Assembly: GCA_016190375.1 (NCBI GenBank)
Contig: JACPQR010000224.1
Location: 1 to 43,651 of the forward strand
Length of the DNA stretch: 43,651 nucleotides
Direction: 5' to 3'
Source of the DNA: Deltaproteobacteria bacterium
GTDB lineage: Bacteria; Myxococcota_A; Polyangia; JACPQR01
Shown: positions 14,770 to 23,374 of the stretch, piece after piece
Layout: each line of letters begins with the position of its first letter
Numbering within the stretch: the stretch's first letter is position 1
Position numbers and translations under genes: made by a program
Notes under the pieces: generated by a model
What the model was told of the DNA's origin: nothing
Databases searched by the model: none
Seen by the model: only the letters and a program-made list of their open reading frames with translations

Positions 14770-16746
14770 TCACTCGACCGCGCGCGGCGACAGCCCCTGC
14801 TCGACCACGTAGCGGTAGCCGGCCTGCACGCGGAACGACTGCTCGTCGAGGCTCGCGTCCGGCCATCGGACGCGCACGTCGGCCGCGCAAGCGGCGCCGA
14901 GCCCGAAGTGCAGCGTCGTGTCCGCCTGCGCTCCGTAGTGCCCGAAGCCGCCTCCGACCTCCTGCGTCTGCGTGGCACCGTCGGCGGCGACCTGGACCCG
15001 CGCTCCGATCGCGAAAGCGTTCGTGCCGGCCGCGCCGCGTAGCGTGAGCTGGACCCAGTTCCCGTCCTGTCCTAGGACGTTCTCGTACACCCTCGCGTGA
15101 AAGCTCTCGTAGCAGTCGTCCTCGCACCTCGCGTTCGAGTGGCCCAGGACGACGTCCAGGTCCCCGTCGCGGTCGAGGTCGGCGACGCCGACGCCGTGCG
15201 CGCGGTGATGGTCGATGCCCTCGTCGATCGGGACCTCGACGAAGCGGCCGTCCGCGCCCTGGCGCCACAGGAGCGCGCGTGCGCCCGGATAGTCTGTCGA
15301 TGCGATGAGCACGTCGAGGCGGCCGTCGTTGTCGAAGTCGAAGACGCCCGCCGAGATGTCGCCGTCGTTCCAGTACGGATCGTCGTGCTCGCGGCTCAGG
15401 CCGGTGGCCTCGTTGCCGGGCCGCTCGAAGCGCACCGATTCGTCGCCCGTGTTGACGAGGAGCTCGCTCGGGTCCGATGACGAGCCGACGTCCCAGTGGA
15501 CGATCGAGGTCGTCAAGAGGTCGAGGTCGCCGTCGCGGTCCACGTCGGCGCAGACGGTCGCGCCCATGTTCCCGCCGAGCCGGAAGAGCTCGCGGTCGGT
15601 CTCGTGCCGCCAGCGAAAGCCCGGCTCGAGATCGGCCCCCGGCGGGCAGGGCAGCCGCGCCGGCGGCGGGACCCCGTCGCAGTCCTCGGCCGCGGGGTTG
15701 AGCTCGCAGTAGCAGCGCGCCGACTCGTTGTCGGTCCAGTCGACGCGGTCGTCGTAGGCATAGCCGCTCGCGACGCCCCGGTTCTCGTAGGTGACCTCTC
15801 CGTCCGGATCTCGGGAGCCCTCCCAGAGGATGCTGGGTCCGCGACCGTACGACGCGACGAGGAGCTCGGCTGTGCCGTCGCCGTCGAGGTCGCAGGCCGC
15901 GACGGACCAGGCCCAGGCATGACTGACCCCGTCGTTGAGGCGATCGATGCTGGCCCAGTCGTAGGTGTAGATGCCCGCCTCGCCCGAGACGTCGGCGAAG
16001 GCGCCGCTTCCGTCCCCTCGCGCCAGCATCTCGGGCTGAGGCTGCGAGCCGCCTGGCGGCACCGCGTTGCCGATCCACAGGTCGATCAGGCCGTCGCGGT
16101 CGAAGTCGGTGAAGGCCGCCGCGGCGCGGGCGCCGGGGAGACGGATGTCACTGTCCTCGGGGCCCAGCACGAAGTGTCCGGTCCCGTCGTTTAGCAGGAT
16201 CTCCGACGACTGGTCGGAAGGAGGATCGGTCTCGGGCAATCCGGTGAACGCGTCCAGGTCGCCGTCGTCGTCGACGTCCGCGAATACGACGATCTCGCCC
16301 GGCCGGCCGAGCTGGGCGCCGGACGGCTCCGGTTCGCGGCGCGTCCACAGCCCCGACTCCTCGGTGACGTCCTCGAAGCGGGTCCCGTCGACGTTCCTGA
16401 GGAGCCAGTTGTTGCGCGCTCCGGCGAAGTCGTCTGGCTGGCTCCCGGCGCGGCGAACGGCGAGATCCGGATAGCCGTCGCCGTCGACGTCCGCGACCGA
16501 GATCCGCGTGCCTTCAGCGCCGATCGCGTCCGTTCCCCAGTCGGAGGTGGCCTCTTCGAACGCGACGGCGCCGGGTGCCCACTGGGTCCCACCGTTGCAT
16601 CGGTCGGGGAGCCCCGCGTCCGTGGCCGCGTCGGCCGAGGCGTCGGCCGAGGCGTCGGTCGCGCCGGCGTCCGCGGCGGCGGCGTCGTCGTCGTCTCCGC
16701 AAGCGGCCAGCGTCAAGGCGAGAGCGAGCATGGTTGGCTTCGTCAC
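14770..16746 (-). CDS. FG-GAP/VCBS beta-propeller lipoprotein with ASPIC/UnbV C-terminus (CRTAC1-like)
   Basis: 658 residues from a GTG at 16746 that opens MTKPTMLALALTLAACGDDD, a lipoprotein signal with lipobox LAAC; an ATG at 16731 is the alternative. The open frame extends much further upstream but is antisense to asd there. After the Cys comes a DAG/DAS-rich linker. Seven Ca-binding FG-GAP-type loops follow, e.g. DVDGDGYPDL, DVDDDGDLD, DFDRDGLIDL, DLDGDGTAEL, DVDRDGDLDL, DFDNDGRLDV and DLDRDGDLDV, forming a propeller. The C-terminal ~95 residues match the ASPIC/UnbV module (NWVQLTLRG, GARVQVAADG, LHFGLG, VRVRWPD). These are surface or secreted proteins of largely unknown function in many bacteria. 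A TACAAT box lies seven bases before the GTG and supports this start. Confidence 0.9.
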   Translation of the reverse strand: MTKPTMLALALTLAACGDDDDAAAADAGATDASADASADAATDAGLPDRCNGGTQWAPGAVAFEEATSDWGTDAIGAEGTRISVADVDGDGYPDLAVRRAGSQPDDFAGARNNWLLRNVDGTRFEDVTEESGLWTRREPEPSGAQLGRPGEIVVFADVDDDGDLDAFTGLPETDPPSDQSSEILLNDGTGHFVLGPEDSDIRLPGARAAAAFTDFDRDGLIDLWIGNAVPPGGSQPQPEMLARGDGSGAFADVSGEAGIYTYDWASIDRLNDGVSHAWAWSVAACDLDGDGTAELLVASYGRGPSILWEGSRDPDGEVTYENRGVASGYAYDDRVDWTDNESARCYCELNPAAEDCDGVPPPARLPCPPGADLEPGFRWRHETDRELFRLGGNMGATVCADVDRDGDLDLLTTSIVHWDVGSSSDPSELLVNTGDESVRFERPGNEATGLSREHDDPYWNDGDISAGVFDFDNDGRLDVLIASTDYPGARALLWRQGADGRFVEVPIDEGIDHHRAHGVGVADLDRDGDLDVVLGHSNARCEDDCYESFHARVYENVLGQDGNWVQLTLRGAAGTNAFAIGARVQVAADGATQTQEVGGGFGHYGAQADTTLHFGLGAACAADVRVRWPDASLDEQSFRVQAGYRYVVEQGLSPRAVE

Positions 16747-16753
16747 GGCCGCG

Positions 16754-16759
16754 ATTGTA
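16754..16759 (-). promoter_or_regulatory. Candidate -10 box (TACAAT) of the CRTAC1-like gene
   Basis: TACAAT, one base from consensus, reads on the minus strand seven bases before the GTG start. No ribosome site is present, so a leaderless transcript is likely. No good -35 hexamer is seen. Confidence 0.4.
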
Positions 16760-16792
16760 CGACGGGCGCGTCGCCCCGAAGGCTCGTCATTC

Positions 16793-16821
16793 TTGCCTCG
16801 TTCGGCCGCCCCGGGTACAAG
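16793..16821 (+). promoter_or_regulatory. Candidate promoter of asd
   Basis: TTGCCT (16793-16798), a 17-bp spacer and TACAAG (16816-16821) lie six bases before the ATG of asd. Spacing is ideal; each box matches consensus at four of six positions. Initiation would fall at the start codon. Confidence 0.45.
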
Positions 16822-16827
16822 GGCCAC

Positions 16828-17829
16828 ATGAGGCGGCTTCGGGTTGCCGTGGTCGGCGCGACGGGCGCGGTCGGACGGCAGATGCTCTCCCTCCTGGAGG
16901 AGCGGCGGTTCCCCGTCTCGGACGTCGTGCCGCTCGCATCGGCGCAGAGCGCCGGCAAGAGGCTCTCCTTCGGCGGCGGCGAGGTCGAGGTTCGGGCCCT
17001 CGGGCCCGGGTCGTTCGAGGGAGTCGAGCTCGCGCTCTTCTCCGCGGGCGCCTCCGTCTCGCGCGAGTTCTGCCCGGTCGCCGCGCAGGCGGGCGCGCTC
17101 GTGGTCGACAACTCGTCCGCCTGGCGGATGGACCCGCAGGTGCCGCTGGTCGTCCCGGAGGCGAACCTCGCGGCGGCGCGGACGCGCCCGAAGGGGATCA
17201 TCGCCAACCCGAACTGCTCCACGATCCAGATGATCGTGGCGCTCGATCCGATCAGGCGCGCCGCGGGGATCTCGCGGATCTTCGTCTCGACCTACCAGGC
17301 CGTCTCGGGCAAGGGCGCCCGCGCGATCGACGAGCTCCGCGTGGCGAGCGAGCGCTCGCTCAGGGGCGAAGAGCACGCGTACCAGGTCTTCCCGGGGCCG
17401 ATGGCCTTCAACGTGCAGGCGGACTGGAAGCCCGCGGAGGGCGGCTACAACGAGGAGGAGCTGAAGATGGTCAACGAGACGCGGAAGATCTGGGGCGACC
17501 CGTCGATCCGCGTCTCGCCGACGACGATGCGGGTGCCGGTCCTGAATGGCCACACCGAGTCCATCGTGGTCGAGACGACGCGCAAGGTGACGGTGGCGGA
17601 GGCCCGGCGGCTCCTGTCGTCCGCACCGGGCGTGGTCCTTTGCGACGAGGACCGCCAGCCGCTGCCGCTCGCGGCGTCCGGTCGCGACGAGGTCTTCGTG
17701 GGCCGGATCCGGGAGGACCTGGCGGTGGACAACGGCCTCTGCCTGGTCGTCGCCGCGGACAACCTGCGAAAGGGCGCCGCCACGAACGCGATCCAGATCG
17801 CAGAGAAGCTCCTCCTGGCGGCCGCCTGA
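16828..17829 (+). CDS. asd: Aspartate-semialdehyde dehydrogenase
   Basis: 333 residues, normal length for the family. Catalyses NADPH-dependent reduction of aspartyl phosphate to aspartate semialdehyde, the branch point to lysine/diaminopimelate, threonine, methionine and isoleucine, in the cytoplasm. The Rossmann entry is VAVVGATGAVGRQML; SAGASVSREFCP and VVDNSSAWRMD are typical of the bacterial enzyme; the catalytic Cys sits in NPNCST; FPGPMAFNVQAD, RVPVLNGHTESI and GLCLVVAADNLRKGAATNA complete the substrate-binding and dimer regions. No other lysine or threonine pathway gene is adjacent. Transcription probably starts from the TTGCCT-N17-TACAAG promoter with almost no leader; AAGGG just before the ATG could be a weak ribosome site. 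Confidence 0.97.
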   Translation: MRRLRVAVVGATGAVGRQMLSLLEERRFPVSDVVPLASAQSAGKRLSFGGGEVEVRALGPGSFEGVELALFSAGASVSREFCPVAAQAGALVVDNSSAWRMDPQVPLVVPEANLAAARTRPKGIIANPNCSTIQMIVALDPIRRAAGISRIFVSTYQAVSGKGARAIDELRVASERSLRGEEHAYQVFPGPMAFNVQADWKPAEGGYNEEELKMVNETRKIWGDPSIRVSPTTMRVPVLNGHTESIVVETTRKVTVAEARRLLSSAPGVVLCDEDRQPLPLAASGRDEVFVGRIREDLAVDNGLCLVVAADNLRKGAATNAIQIAEKLLLAAA

Positions 17830-17912
17830 CGAGATGGCAACGGCACTCGACAGCCCTGCCAAGTTGGCACGCGCGCGCGGCGCCACCTGCGGAGATCTCG
17901 CTGAAAGACGGC

Positions 17913-17927
17913 TGGCGCCACACTTGC
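17913..17927 (+). promoter_or_regulatory. Candidate sigma54 (-24/-12) promoter
   Basis: TGGC (17913-17916), exactly seven bases, then TTGC (17924-17927), giving the required GG-N10-GC spacing. It lies 14 bp before the GTG start of the MYXO-CTERM gene. The intervening bases only partly match the rest of the consensus. It would place the start of transcription close to the start codon. Confidence 0.35.
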
Positions 17928-17941
17928 TGGCAGGCTTCGGC

Positions 17942-19018
17942 GTGAGATGGGTCCTTCCGATCGCGCTCCTCGCCGCGCCGCTCTCCGCCAGCGGCCAGGC
18001 CCTCTCGGTCGACTCGACCGAGTTCCGGCGGGCCAACGACGACATCGACCCGGAGGACACCCAGCAGACCGAGGGCGACCCCCGTCGCGTCGACGAGGTG
18101 GACGGGATCAACCTGAACGAGTGCGAGCGGAGCGAGAACTGGCACTACGAGGTCACGACGTCCGGCTACTCGGGCAACACGCTGTTCGTCTACACGGGGA
18201 GCAACTGCTCCGACCAGGCCAGCCGCGACAGCACCGGTGAGGACTGCAAGGTCATCGAGCGGATCACGCTGGGCACGAACAGCTCCGAGCTGCACGAGAT
18301 CGATCTCGGCGCGAACGAGATCGCCAACATCGACGGCGAGGACTGCGAGGCCCTCGACGACAACCTGCGCGTCTGGTTCCTGGTCCTCTCGGCGGAGGGC
18401 GACGAGACGCCTATCGCCTCGGCCTCCTCGCCGACCGCCAGCGACATCCGGGTGCTCACGGTGCCGCCTGCCGCGCCCAGCAACCTGACCACGGGCGCGG
18501 GCGAGAGCCGCGCCGAGGTCGACTGGGAAGGCGCCGTCGAGGGCGAGCACTACTACGTGGCGTGCTCGCCACAGCCGGGAGCCCAGGTCTCGCCTTCCGC
18601 GACCGAACCGACGGCCGACGCCGAGGGGCAGGAGGTGTGCTCGGGGGCTGCGCCCACGACCGGCTTCGAGGCGGGCGCGACCTTCGACCGCCGCTGGCGC
18701 TGCGACCAGCCGTCGGACGAGACGCTCTTCGCGGACGGCCTGGCGGCCCAGTCGGCCACGGTCGACGGGCTCGAGAACGAGGCGCAGTACCACTTCGCCG
18801 CGGTCGCGGTCGACGACGTTGGCAACCCCAGCGTCCTGTCGGAGATCGCCTGCGCGACCCCCAGGCCCGTCGAGGACTTCTTCGAGGCGTACCGGCGCGC
18901 CGGAGGCCGGGGCGGCGGCGGCATCTGCGGCGTGACGCCGGGTGCGCGGGCCCCGGACGGCGCCGCGGCGGCCATCGTCCTCGGCCTCGCCGCTCTCCTG
19001 TCCCGGAGGCGTCGATGA
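17942..19018 (+). CDS. MYXO-CTERM-anchored secreted protein (MXAN_2561-like)
   Basis: 358 residues from a GTG at 17942, chosen because it opens a clean signal peptide (VRWVLPIALLAAPLSASGQA); an ATG at 17834 would bury the signal behind 36 extra residues. The mature protein has a Cys-containing N-terminal region (NECERSENWHYEV, GSNCSD, EDCKVIERI) and two fibronectin-III-like stretches (PAAPSNLTTGAGESRAEVDW; ENEAQYHFAAVAVDDVGN). The tail GGGGICGVTPG, a hydrophobic helix and RRRR is the MYXO-CTERM sorting signal, whose Cys is processed and lipid-anchored to the cell surface. It overlaps the next gene by ATGA. A pair of MYXO-CTERM protein and outer-membrane barrel is known from Myxococcus (MXAN_2561/2562 families); the assignment is from memory. 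Role unknown. Confidence 0.87.
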   Translation: MRWVLPIALLAAPLSASGQALSVDSTEFRRANDDIDPEDTQQTEGDPRRVDEVDGINLNECERSENWHYEVTTSGYSGNTLFVYTGSNCSDQASRDSTGEDCKVIERITLGTNSSELHEIDLGANEIANIDGEDCEALDDNLRVWFLVLSAEGDETPIASASSPTASDIRVLTVPPAAPSNLTTGAGESRAEVDWEGAVEGEHYYVACSPQPGAQVSPSATEPTADAEGQEVCSGAAPTTGFEAGATFDRRWRCDQPSDETLFADGLAAQSATVDGLENEAQYHFAAVAVDDVGNPSVLSEIACATPRPVEDFFEAYRRAGGRGGGGICGVTPGARAPDGAAAAIVLGLAALLSRRRR

Positions 19019-19770
19019 AGCCGCTAGCCACGCTCGTCGCTCTCGTCGCGCTGGTCCTCGCGCCGGGCCCGGCCGCGGCGGACGACATGCGGTTCCTCGA
19101 GGACGACTACCGCTCGCCCCAGAACTTCGCGTTCGAGCTGAGGCTCGGGCCCTACTACCCCGCGGTCGACGACGAGCTCGCCACCGCCGAGCCGTTCCGC
19201 GAGACCTTCGGCGACAACTCGCGCCTCAGGATCGGGCTGGAATTCGACTGGCAGTTCCTGAGCACGCCCGTCGGCAGCCTCGGGGTCGGGGTCGCCGCGG
19301 GCCTGATGAGGTTCGTCGGGAACTCGCGCTTCGAGGGGTCGGGGGAAAGATCGTCGGAGGAGACGACGCTCAACGTATTCCCGATTGTCGCGAGCGTCGT
19401 GGCGCGGCTCGACTTCGCGATGCGCGAGTGGCAGGTCCCCCTCGTCCTGTACGGCAAGGCCGGCGTCGCGGACTATCTGTGGTTCGTCGAGGACGGCAGC
19501 GGCAAGGCGCACGCCGATGGGCCCAGCGGCAGACCGGACGCGGTGATCGGCCAGGAGGACACGTTCGGCGTCGAGCTGGCCTCCGGGATCGCGTTCCTGC
19601 TCGACTTCCTCGAGCCGGGCGCGGCCCGCAAGCTCGACGCGGACTCCGGTGTGAACCACTCGTACCTCTTCCTCGAGGTCCTCGTGGCATCGATCGACGG
19701 GCTCGGCGAGAGGGACGTCATGATCTTCAGCGACACGACCTGGAACACCGGGCTCCTCCTCGAGTTCTGA
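19015..19770 (+). CDS. Outer-membrane beta-barrel protein (MXAN_2562-like)
   Basis: 251 residues. The ATG at 19015 overlaps the stop of the MYXO-CTERM gene (ATGA), so the two are translationally coupled. A signal peptide (MKPLATLVALVALVLAPGPAAA) is followed by alternating polar/hydrophobic strands typical of a small barrel: FAFELRLGPYYPAVD, RLRIGLEFDWQFL, SLGVGVAAGLMRFVG, NVFPIVASVVARLDF, VPLVLYGKAGVADYLWFVED, FGVELASGIAFLLDFLE and HSYLFLEVLVASIDG. It ends in Phe (LLLEF), the usual BAM recognition residue. Probably the outer-membrane partner of the preceding surface-anchored protein. Confidence 0.87.
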   Translation: MKPLATLVALVALVLAPGPAAADDMRFLEDDYRSPQNFAFELRLGPYYPAVDDELATAEPFRETFGDNSRLRIGLEFDWQFLSTPVGSLGVGVAAGLMRFVGNSRFEGSGERSSEETTLNVFPIVASVVARLDFAMREWQVPLVLYGKAGVADYLWFVEDGSGKAHADGPSGRPDAVIGQEDTFGVELASGIAFLLDFLEPGAARKLDADSGVNHSYLFLEVLVASIDGLGERDVMIFSDTTWNTGLLLEF

Positions 19771-19774
19771 CGAG

Positions 19775-21085
19775 GTGGGCGCCTTCGATCTCACGGTCGG
19801 CGCAGCCGTCGAGCGCATCCGGGAACGGAACCGCAGGATACGGGCGTTCGTCTGGACGAGGCTCGACGAAGCGATCGAGGACGCGCGAAGGCGCGCGGGC
19901 CAGAGACCCGCTTCGCCGCTCCACGGCGTGCCGTACGGCCTGAAGGACAACTGGGACACGGCCGGGATCCCGACGACCGGCGGATCGCACCGATTTCGCG
20001 ACCGGGTTCCCGAGAAGAGCTCGCCCGTCCACGAGGTCTTCGAGAAGGCGGGCGCCGTGCTCCTGGGGAAGACCAACCTCAGCGACCTCGGGCTCACGCC
20101 CGAGGCGGCGAGCTGGGTCGGCGGGGTCACGGCCAATCCGCACGACCTCTCACGCACGTCCGGCGGCAGCTCCGGGGGCGCGGCCGCCGCCGTGGCGGAC
20201 GGCATGGCGGCCTTCGACTGGGGCAACGACATCGGAGGCAGCATCCGGCTCCCGGCGGCGTATTGCGGTGTCCTCGGCATGCGCCTGTCGAGCGAGACCT
20301 GGCCGCTCAGGGGCCTGTTCTCGGGTCCCCCGCCCTCGGTCGCGTGGATGTGCGGCCAGGGCCCGATCGCGAGGACCGTGCCCCAGATGCGCGAGGTGAT
20401 CCGCGTCGCGGCGCCCGCCCTGCGAACGGGACCCAGCCGGCCTTTCCAGCCGCGCGGCGTCGTGGTCTGGAGCCCCGACCCCGAGAGCGCCGGAAAATGG
20501 CGCGCTTTCAGGAGCGAGGTGACGCCGGCCCTCGAGGCGGCGTTCGGTGAGACGAGGCACGACCACGGGCTTCCGGACTTCCGGCGCGCGCGCAACGTCG
20601 CGATCGGGATCTGGGGGTCGCACTTCGAGGACTTCCGGGGCTCGGATCCGATGTCGCCGCTCGAGGGCGTGACGGCCGTGCTCTCGGCCCTCTTCCTCCG
20701 CGGGCTGGTCGACCGGCGCCTGCACCCGCACGCCGCGCAGATCATGGCCATGGTCGCCATCGGCCGGCTGCTCTTCCGCGATCGCCGCGCGGCCCGCGCT
20801 AAGGCCGACCGGCTCCGCGACCAGTTCGCCGCTCTGTGGGACCACGGGTACCTCGTCGTCGCGCCGGTCTCGACCTACCCGGCCCCGAGGCACGGCCGTT
20901 CCTTCCTGAACTGGAGCGTGACCGCCTGCACCATGCCGGGCAACGTCGCCGACGCGACCGCGATCGCCGTCCCGTTCGGCCGCTTCCCCGACGGACTGCC
21001 GCGCGCCCTGCAGGTGATGGGCCCCCCGGGGAGCGAGGAGCACGTGCTCGACGCCGCCTCGCGCATCCTCGGCCCGCGCCGATGA
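19775..21085 (+). CDS. Amidase-signature-family hydrolase
   Basis: 436 residues, GTG start four bases after the barrel gene's stop, so probably the third gene of that operon. Contains the amidase signature: catalytic Lys in GVPYGLKDNWDT, the Ser/Gly loop TSGGSSGGAAAAVA with the bridging Ser, and the nucleophile in NDIGGSIRLPAAYCG. These enzymes hydrolyse amides; the family includes GatA, fatty-acid amide hydrolase and acylamidases. No GatB or GatC is nearby and the C-terminal half is diverged, so a GatA role is unlikely. The substrate cannot be read from sequence. No signal peptide, so cytoplasmic. Confidence 0.9.
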   Translation: MGAFDLTVGAAVERIRERNRRIRAFVWTRLDEAIEDARRRAGQRPASPLHGVPYGLKDNWDTAGIPTTGGSHRFRDRVPEKSSPVHEVFEKAGAVLLGKTNLSDLGLTPEAASWVGGVTANPHDLSRTSGGSSGGAAAAVADGMAAFDWGNDIGGSIRLPAAYCGVLGMRLSSETWPLRGLFSGPPPSVAWMCGQGPIARTVPQMREVIRVAAPALRTGPSRPFQPRGVVVWSPDPESAGKWRAFRSEVTPALEAAFGETRHDHGLPDFRRARNVAIGIWGSHFEDFRGSDPMSPLEGVTAVLSALFLRGLVDRRLHPHAAQIMAMVAIGRLLFRDRRAARAKADRLRDQFAALWDHGYLVVAPVSTYPAPRHGRSFLNWSVTACTMPGNVADATAIAVPFGRFPDGLPRALQVMGPPGSEEHVLDAASRILGPRR

Positions 21086-21120
21086 CAGGCGCCGTCGGCG
21101 CCAATGCCGTTCGGTCAGGT

Positions 21121-21214
21121 GCCGGGCTCCGGGCTACGGCCTACGGGCTACGGGGAAAGACCTCGACCGCGCCTCCGAATCCGGCCGAGGCCCGTGCCCG
21201 TAGGCTGTAGCCGG
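21121..21214. repeat. GGCTACGG-rich inverted repeat between convergent genes
   Basis: The arm CCGGGCTACGGCCTACGGG (21129-21147) pairs with 21197-21214 with one indel and one mismatch, enclosing a ~49-base loop. Further GGGCTACGG copies lie beside it. The position between two convergent stop codons fits a terminator or a dispersed repeat; there is no T-run. Confidence 0.5.
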
Positions 21215-21249
21215 CCGCCAACTGAACTGCATTGCCGTCGGCGCGGGCT

Positions 21250-23046
21250 TCAGTACGCGCCGGGATGATCAGCTCCGCTGCGCGGCTCCCCGTTTCGGTT
21301 CGTCCCCACCGAGTTGTCGAGGGTCCCGGCCGGGACGTTCGATCCGGCCGGCCACTCGTCCCACGTGAAGTCGGGCACCGGGTACGCCGCCGCGCCAAGG
21401 ACGTTTCCCCCGACCCGCGGTCTGAAGTCGCCGCCGGCGGGATCGGTGAGCTCCGGCTCGATGACGTTGATGGTGTTGTCCGCCGCGAGCTGGGCCGGGT
21501 TGCAGGTCGCGTTCGACGTAGAGCAGCCGGGCTCGCTTCCGTTCGCCGTCCCGAGGAGCTCGAGCCCCTTGCCGCCGTTCCAGATGAGGTTGCCGCGGAT
21601 CTGCAGGTTGCCGTCGGTCGCGTCGGGCACGGGGATGTTCACCGCGTCGCCCGGCAGCTCGGCCGGCCCGTTGACGGTGAAGTGGATGTACTCCGTCGCG
21701 GCTCCCGCCGGGTTGTAGAAGACGTTGTTGTAAACGTACACGCTGCGGTCCGGGATCCACTCGCCACCGGTCTCGCTGGCGTTGCCCGCCTCGGCCGTTC
21801 CCCAGCCGCCGAGGTCGAGCTGCTTCTGACAACGCGCGGACGCAGCGGCGGCGGACGGGTATTCATCGACGATCGAGCAGGTGCGCCCACCGTGCATGAG
21901 CTGGAGCAGGCCCCACGAGCGCCCATCGCTGAGGCCGACGCGGTAGAACGTGTTGTAGGCCATCAGGATGTCGTAGCCGCCGGCCACCGACACCCCTGGA
22001 CCGTAGATGTCGTGCACGACGTTGTTCACGAACTTCACGTCGTATGCTTCGAAGTGGATGAATGGAGCTTGCATCAGGTTGAGCGTCGACCCTTCGCCCG
22101 CCTGGAACCCGGCCTCGTGGCAGTCGAATAGCTCGTTGCCCGCGACGACGAGGTAGGCCGAGCCACCCTTGACGTACGCGCAGCGACCGCCCGCGCGATG
22201 GATCCGGCTGTTCAGCACGTGCCCGCCCTGCACGCTCATGTAGTCGAGCACGGTCTGGAAGGTCCCGCTCAGGTCGCTCTCTTCGACGAAGATCTCCTGC
22301 GCGTGGTTGACCTTCAGTACCTCCTGGATGTTGTTCTCGGTGTCGGCCGTCCCGTTCGGGCCGGCCAGCTCGACCTGGCGCAAGAGCACGTGGTCGCTCG
22401 AGGCGATGTGCAGGACGTCGTTGCCCGAGACGTTCGTCGGTAGCCCCTGATCCGCCGGGCCTGCGACCAGCGAGAGGCCGATCATATACACGTAGTGCAC
22501 GTCGTAGAGGTCCATGCCACCGCGGATCGTCGCAGTGCCGGCGGCGGCCTGCCCCCCGGCGTCGACCGCCTGCAGCACGATCGGCGCCTCGTACGTGCCC
22601 GTGCGGCCCGCAAAGCCATTGTTGCAATCCACCAGCTCCTGCTCGCCGCAGGGATAAGCGCCCGGCAGCAGGTTGATGCGCACTCCCGTGGTGAGCCTCC
22701 CCTCGGGAATCTTCCCCCAGGCCGCGCGCAGCGTGAGCAACGGCGCCGCTAGCGTGGTACCCGCGTTGTCGTCGTCGCCACTCGGGGACACGAAGAGATC
22801 GGTGAGCGTCGGGCTGCCGATTTCGTAGGGATCGCCGGTGCGGCCGCCGGATGGAGCGGATGCATCGGGCTCAGAGGCGTCACCGCCCGCGCGGGCATCG
22901 GGATCCCCGCTCGCGCCGGCGTCCATGGACGGCGCGTCGGCCGGACAGCCGCAGTCCTCACATCCGGCCACCGGCGGGAGAACGAATGCGCCCAGGAGCA
23001 ACGAGGCAACGCGACGGCACGAGGTCTGCGTGGAGGACCGGTTCAC
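21250..23046 (-). CDS. Right-handed parallel beta-helix lipoprotein
   Basis: 598 residues. The ATG at 23046 opens a signal peptide ending in the lipobox VAGC, followed by a Cys/Asp/Ala-rich linker (CEDCGCPADAP, DPDARAGGDASEPDAS). The mature domain starts with the DUF1565-type entry LFVSPSGDDDNAGTT then APLLTLRAAW, then beta-helix turns rich in N, G, V and I: YMIGLSLVAG, HVLNSRIHRAGGR, VVAGNELFDCHEAG, VKFVNNVVHDIYGPG, YVYNNVFYNPAG and LQIRGNLIWNGG. This layout is that of pectate-lyase-like or sugar-binding beta-helix proteins, but no catalytic cluster could be assigned. It differs from the 55-residue-repeat helices at the left of the window. Probably outer-membrane-anchored and facing the surface. 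Confidence 0.88.
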   Translation of the reverse strand: MNRSSTQTSCRRVASLLLGAFVLPPVAGCEDCGCPADAPSMDAGASGDPDARAGGDASEPDASAPSGGRTGDPYEIGSPTLTDLFVSPSGDDDNAGTTLAAPLLTLRAAWGKIPEGRLTTGVRINLLPGAYPCGEQELVDCNNGFAGRTGTYEAPIVLQAVDAGGQAAAGTATIRGGMDLYDVHYVYMIGLSLVAGPADQGLPTNVSGNDVLHIASSDHVLLRQVELAGPNGTADTENNIQEVLKVNHAQEIFVEESDLSGTFQTVLDYMSVQGGHVLNSRIHRAGGRCAYVKGGSAYLVVAGNELFDCHEAGFQAGEGSTLNLMQAPFIHFEAYDVKFVNNVVHDIYGPGVSVAGGYDILMAYNTFYRVGLSDGRSWGLLQLMHGGRTCSIVDEYPSAAAASARCQKQLDLGGWGTAEAGNASETGGEWIPDRSVYVYNNVFYNPAGAATEYIHFTVNGPAELPGDAVNIPVPDATDGNLQIRGNLIWNGGKGLELLGTANGSEPGCSTSNATCNPAQLAADNTINVIEPELTDPAGGDFRPRVGGNVLGAAAYPVPDFTWDEWPAGSNVPAGTLDNSVGTNRNGEPRSGADHPGAY

Positions 23047-23104
23047 GACCGCATGGTATTCCGCCGGCAGTGATGCGCCAACACCGAGCGACGCGACGAT
23101 GGGA

Positions 23105-23374
23105 TCAGGCGGTCTTCTCGGCGAGGACCCGGGCCGACGCCGGCGCCGCGAAGCTCCGGTACACGTCGACCGCGAACGCCAAGTTCATGATGAAGACGCT
23201 CACGAACATGGTCCAGTAGAGCCGCGGCATCGGCGCCTGCAGCGACAGCTCGACGTACGTCAGGCCGATGGCGCCGATGAGCCATCCCAGGGCAAGAGGC
23301 CGTTTCTGCCCCGCGATGAGATAGCCGAGCCCCGGAAAGAAGAAGTTCGCCGCCGTGGCAATCCAGCGCCTCAT
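23105..23374 (-). CDS. Small membrane protein (TM2-like)
   Basis: 89 residues from the ATG at 23374, preceded by GGAAGG nine bases upstream; an upstream in-frame start adds nine residues without a ribosome site. Three hydrophobic stretches: TAANFFFPGLGYLIAG, ALGWLIGAIGLTYVEL and LYWTMFVSVFIMNLAFAVDV. The FPGLGYLxxGQKxxAL pattern is seen in short TM2/DUF5683-type proteins and in front of some signal peptidases. The role is unknown. It lies upstream of the beta-helix lipoprotein gene in the same direction, with a 58-bp gap. Confidence 0.8.
   Translation of the reverse strand: MRRWIATAANFFFPGLGYLIAGQKRPLALGWLIGAIGLTYVELSLQAPMPRLYWTMFVSVFIMNLAFAVDVYRSFAAPASARVLAEKTA

Noticed and set aside
16747..18111. 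N-terminal extension of the CRTAC1-like minus-strand open frame
   Set aside because: It is antisense to asd and the MYXO-CTERM gene, which have clear family motifs; a lipoprotein signal begins only at 16746.
19775..21085. GatA subunit of the tRNA amidotransferase
   Set aside because: No gatB or gatC nearby and the C-terminal half is diverged; a general amidase is safer.
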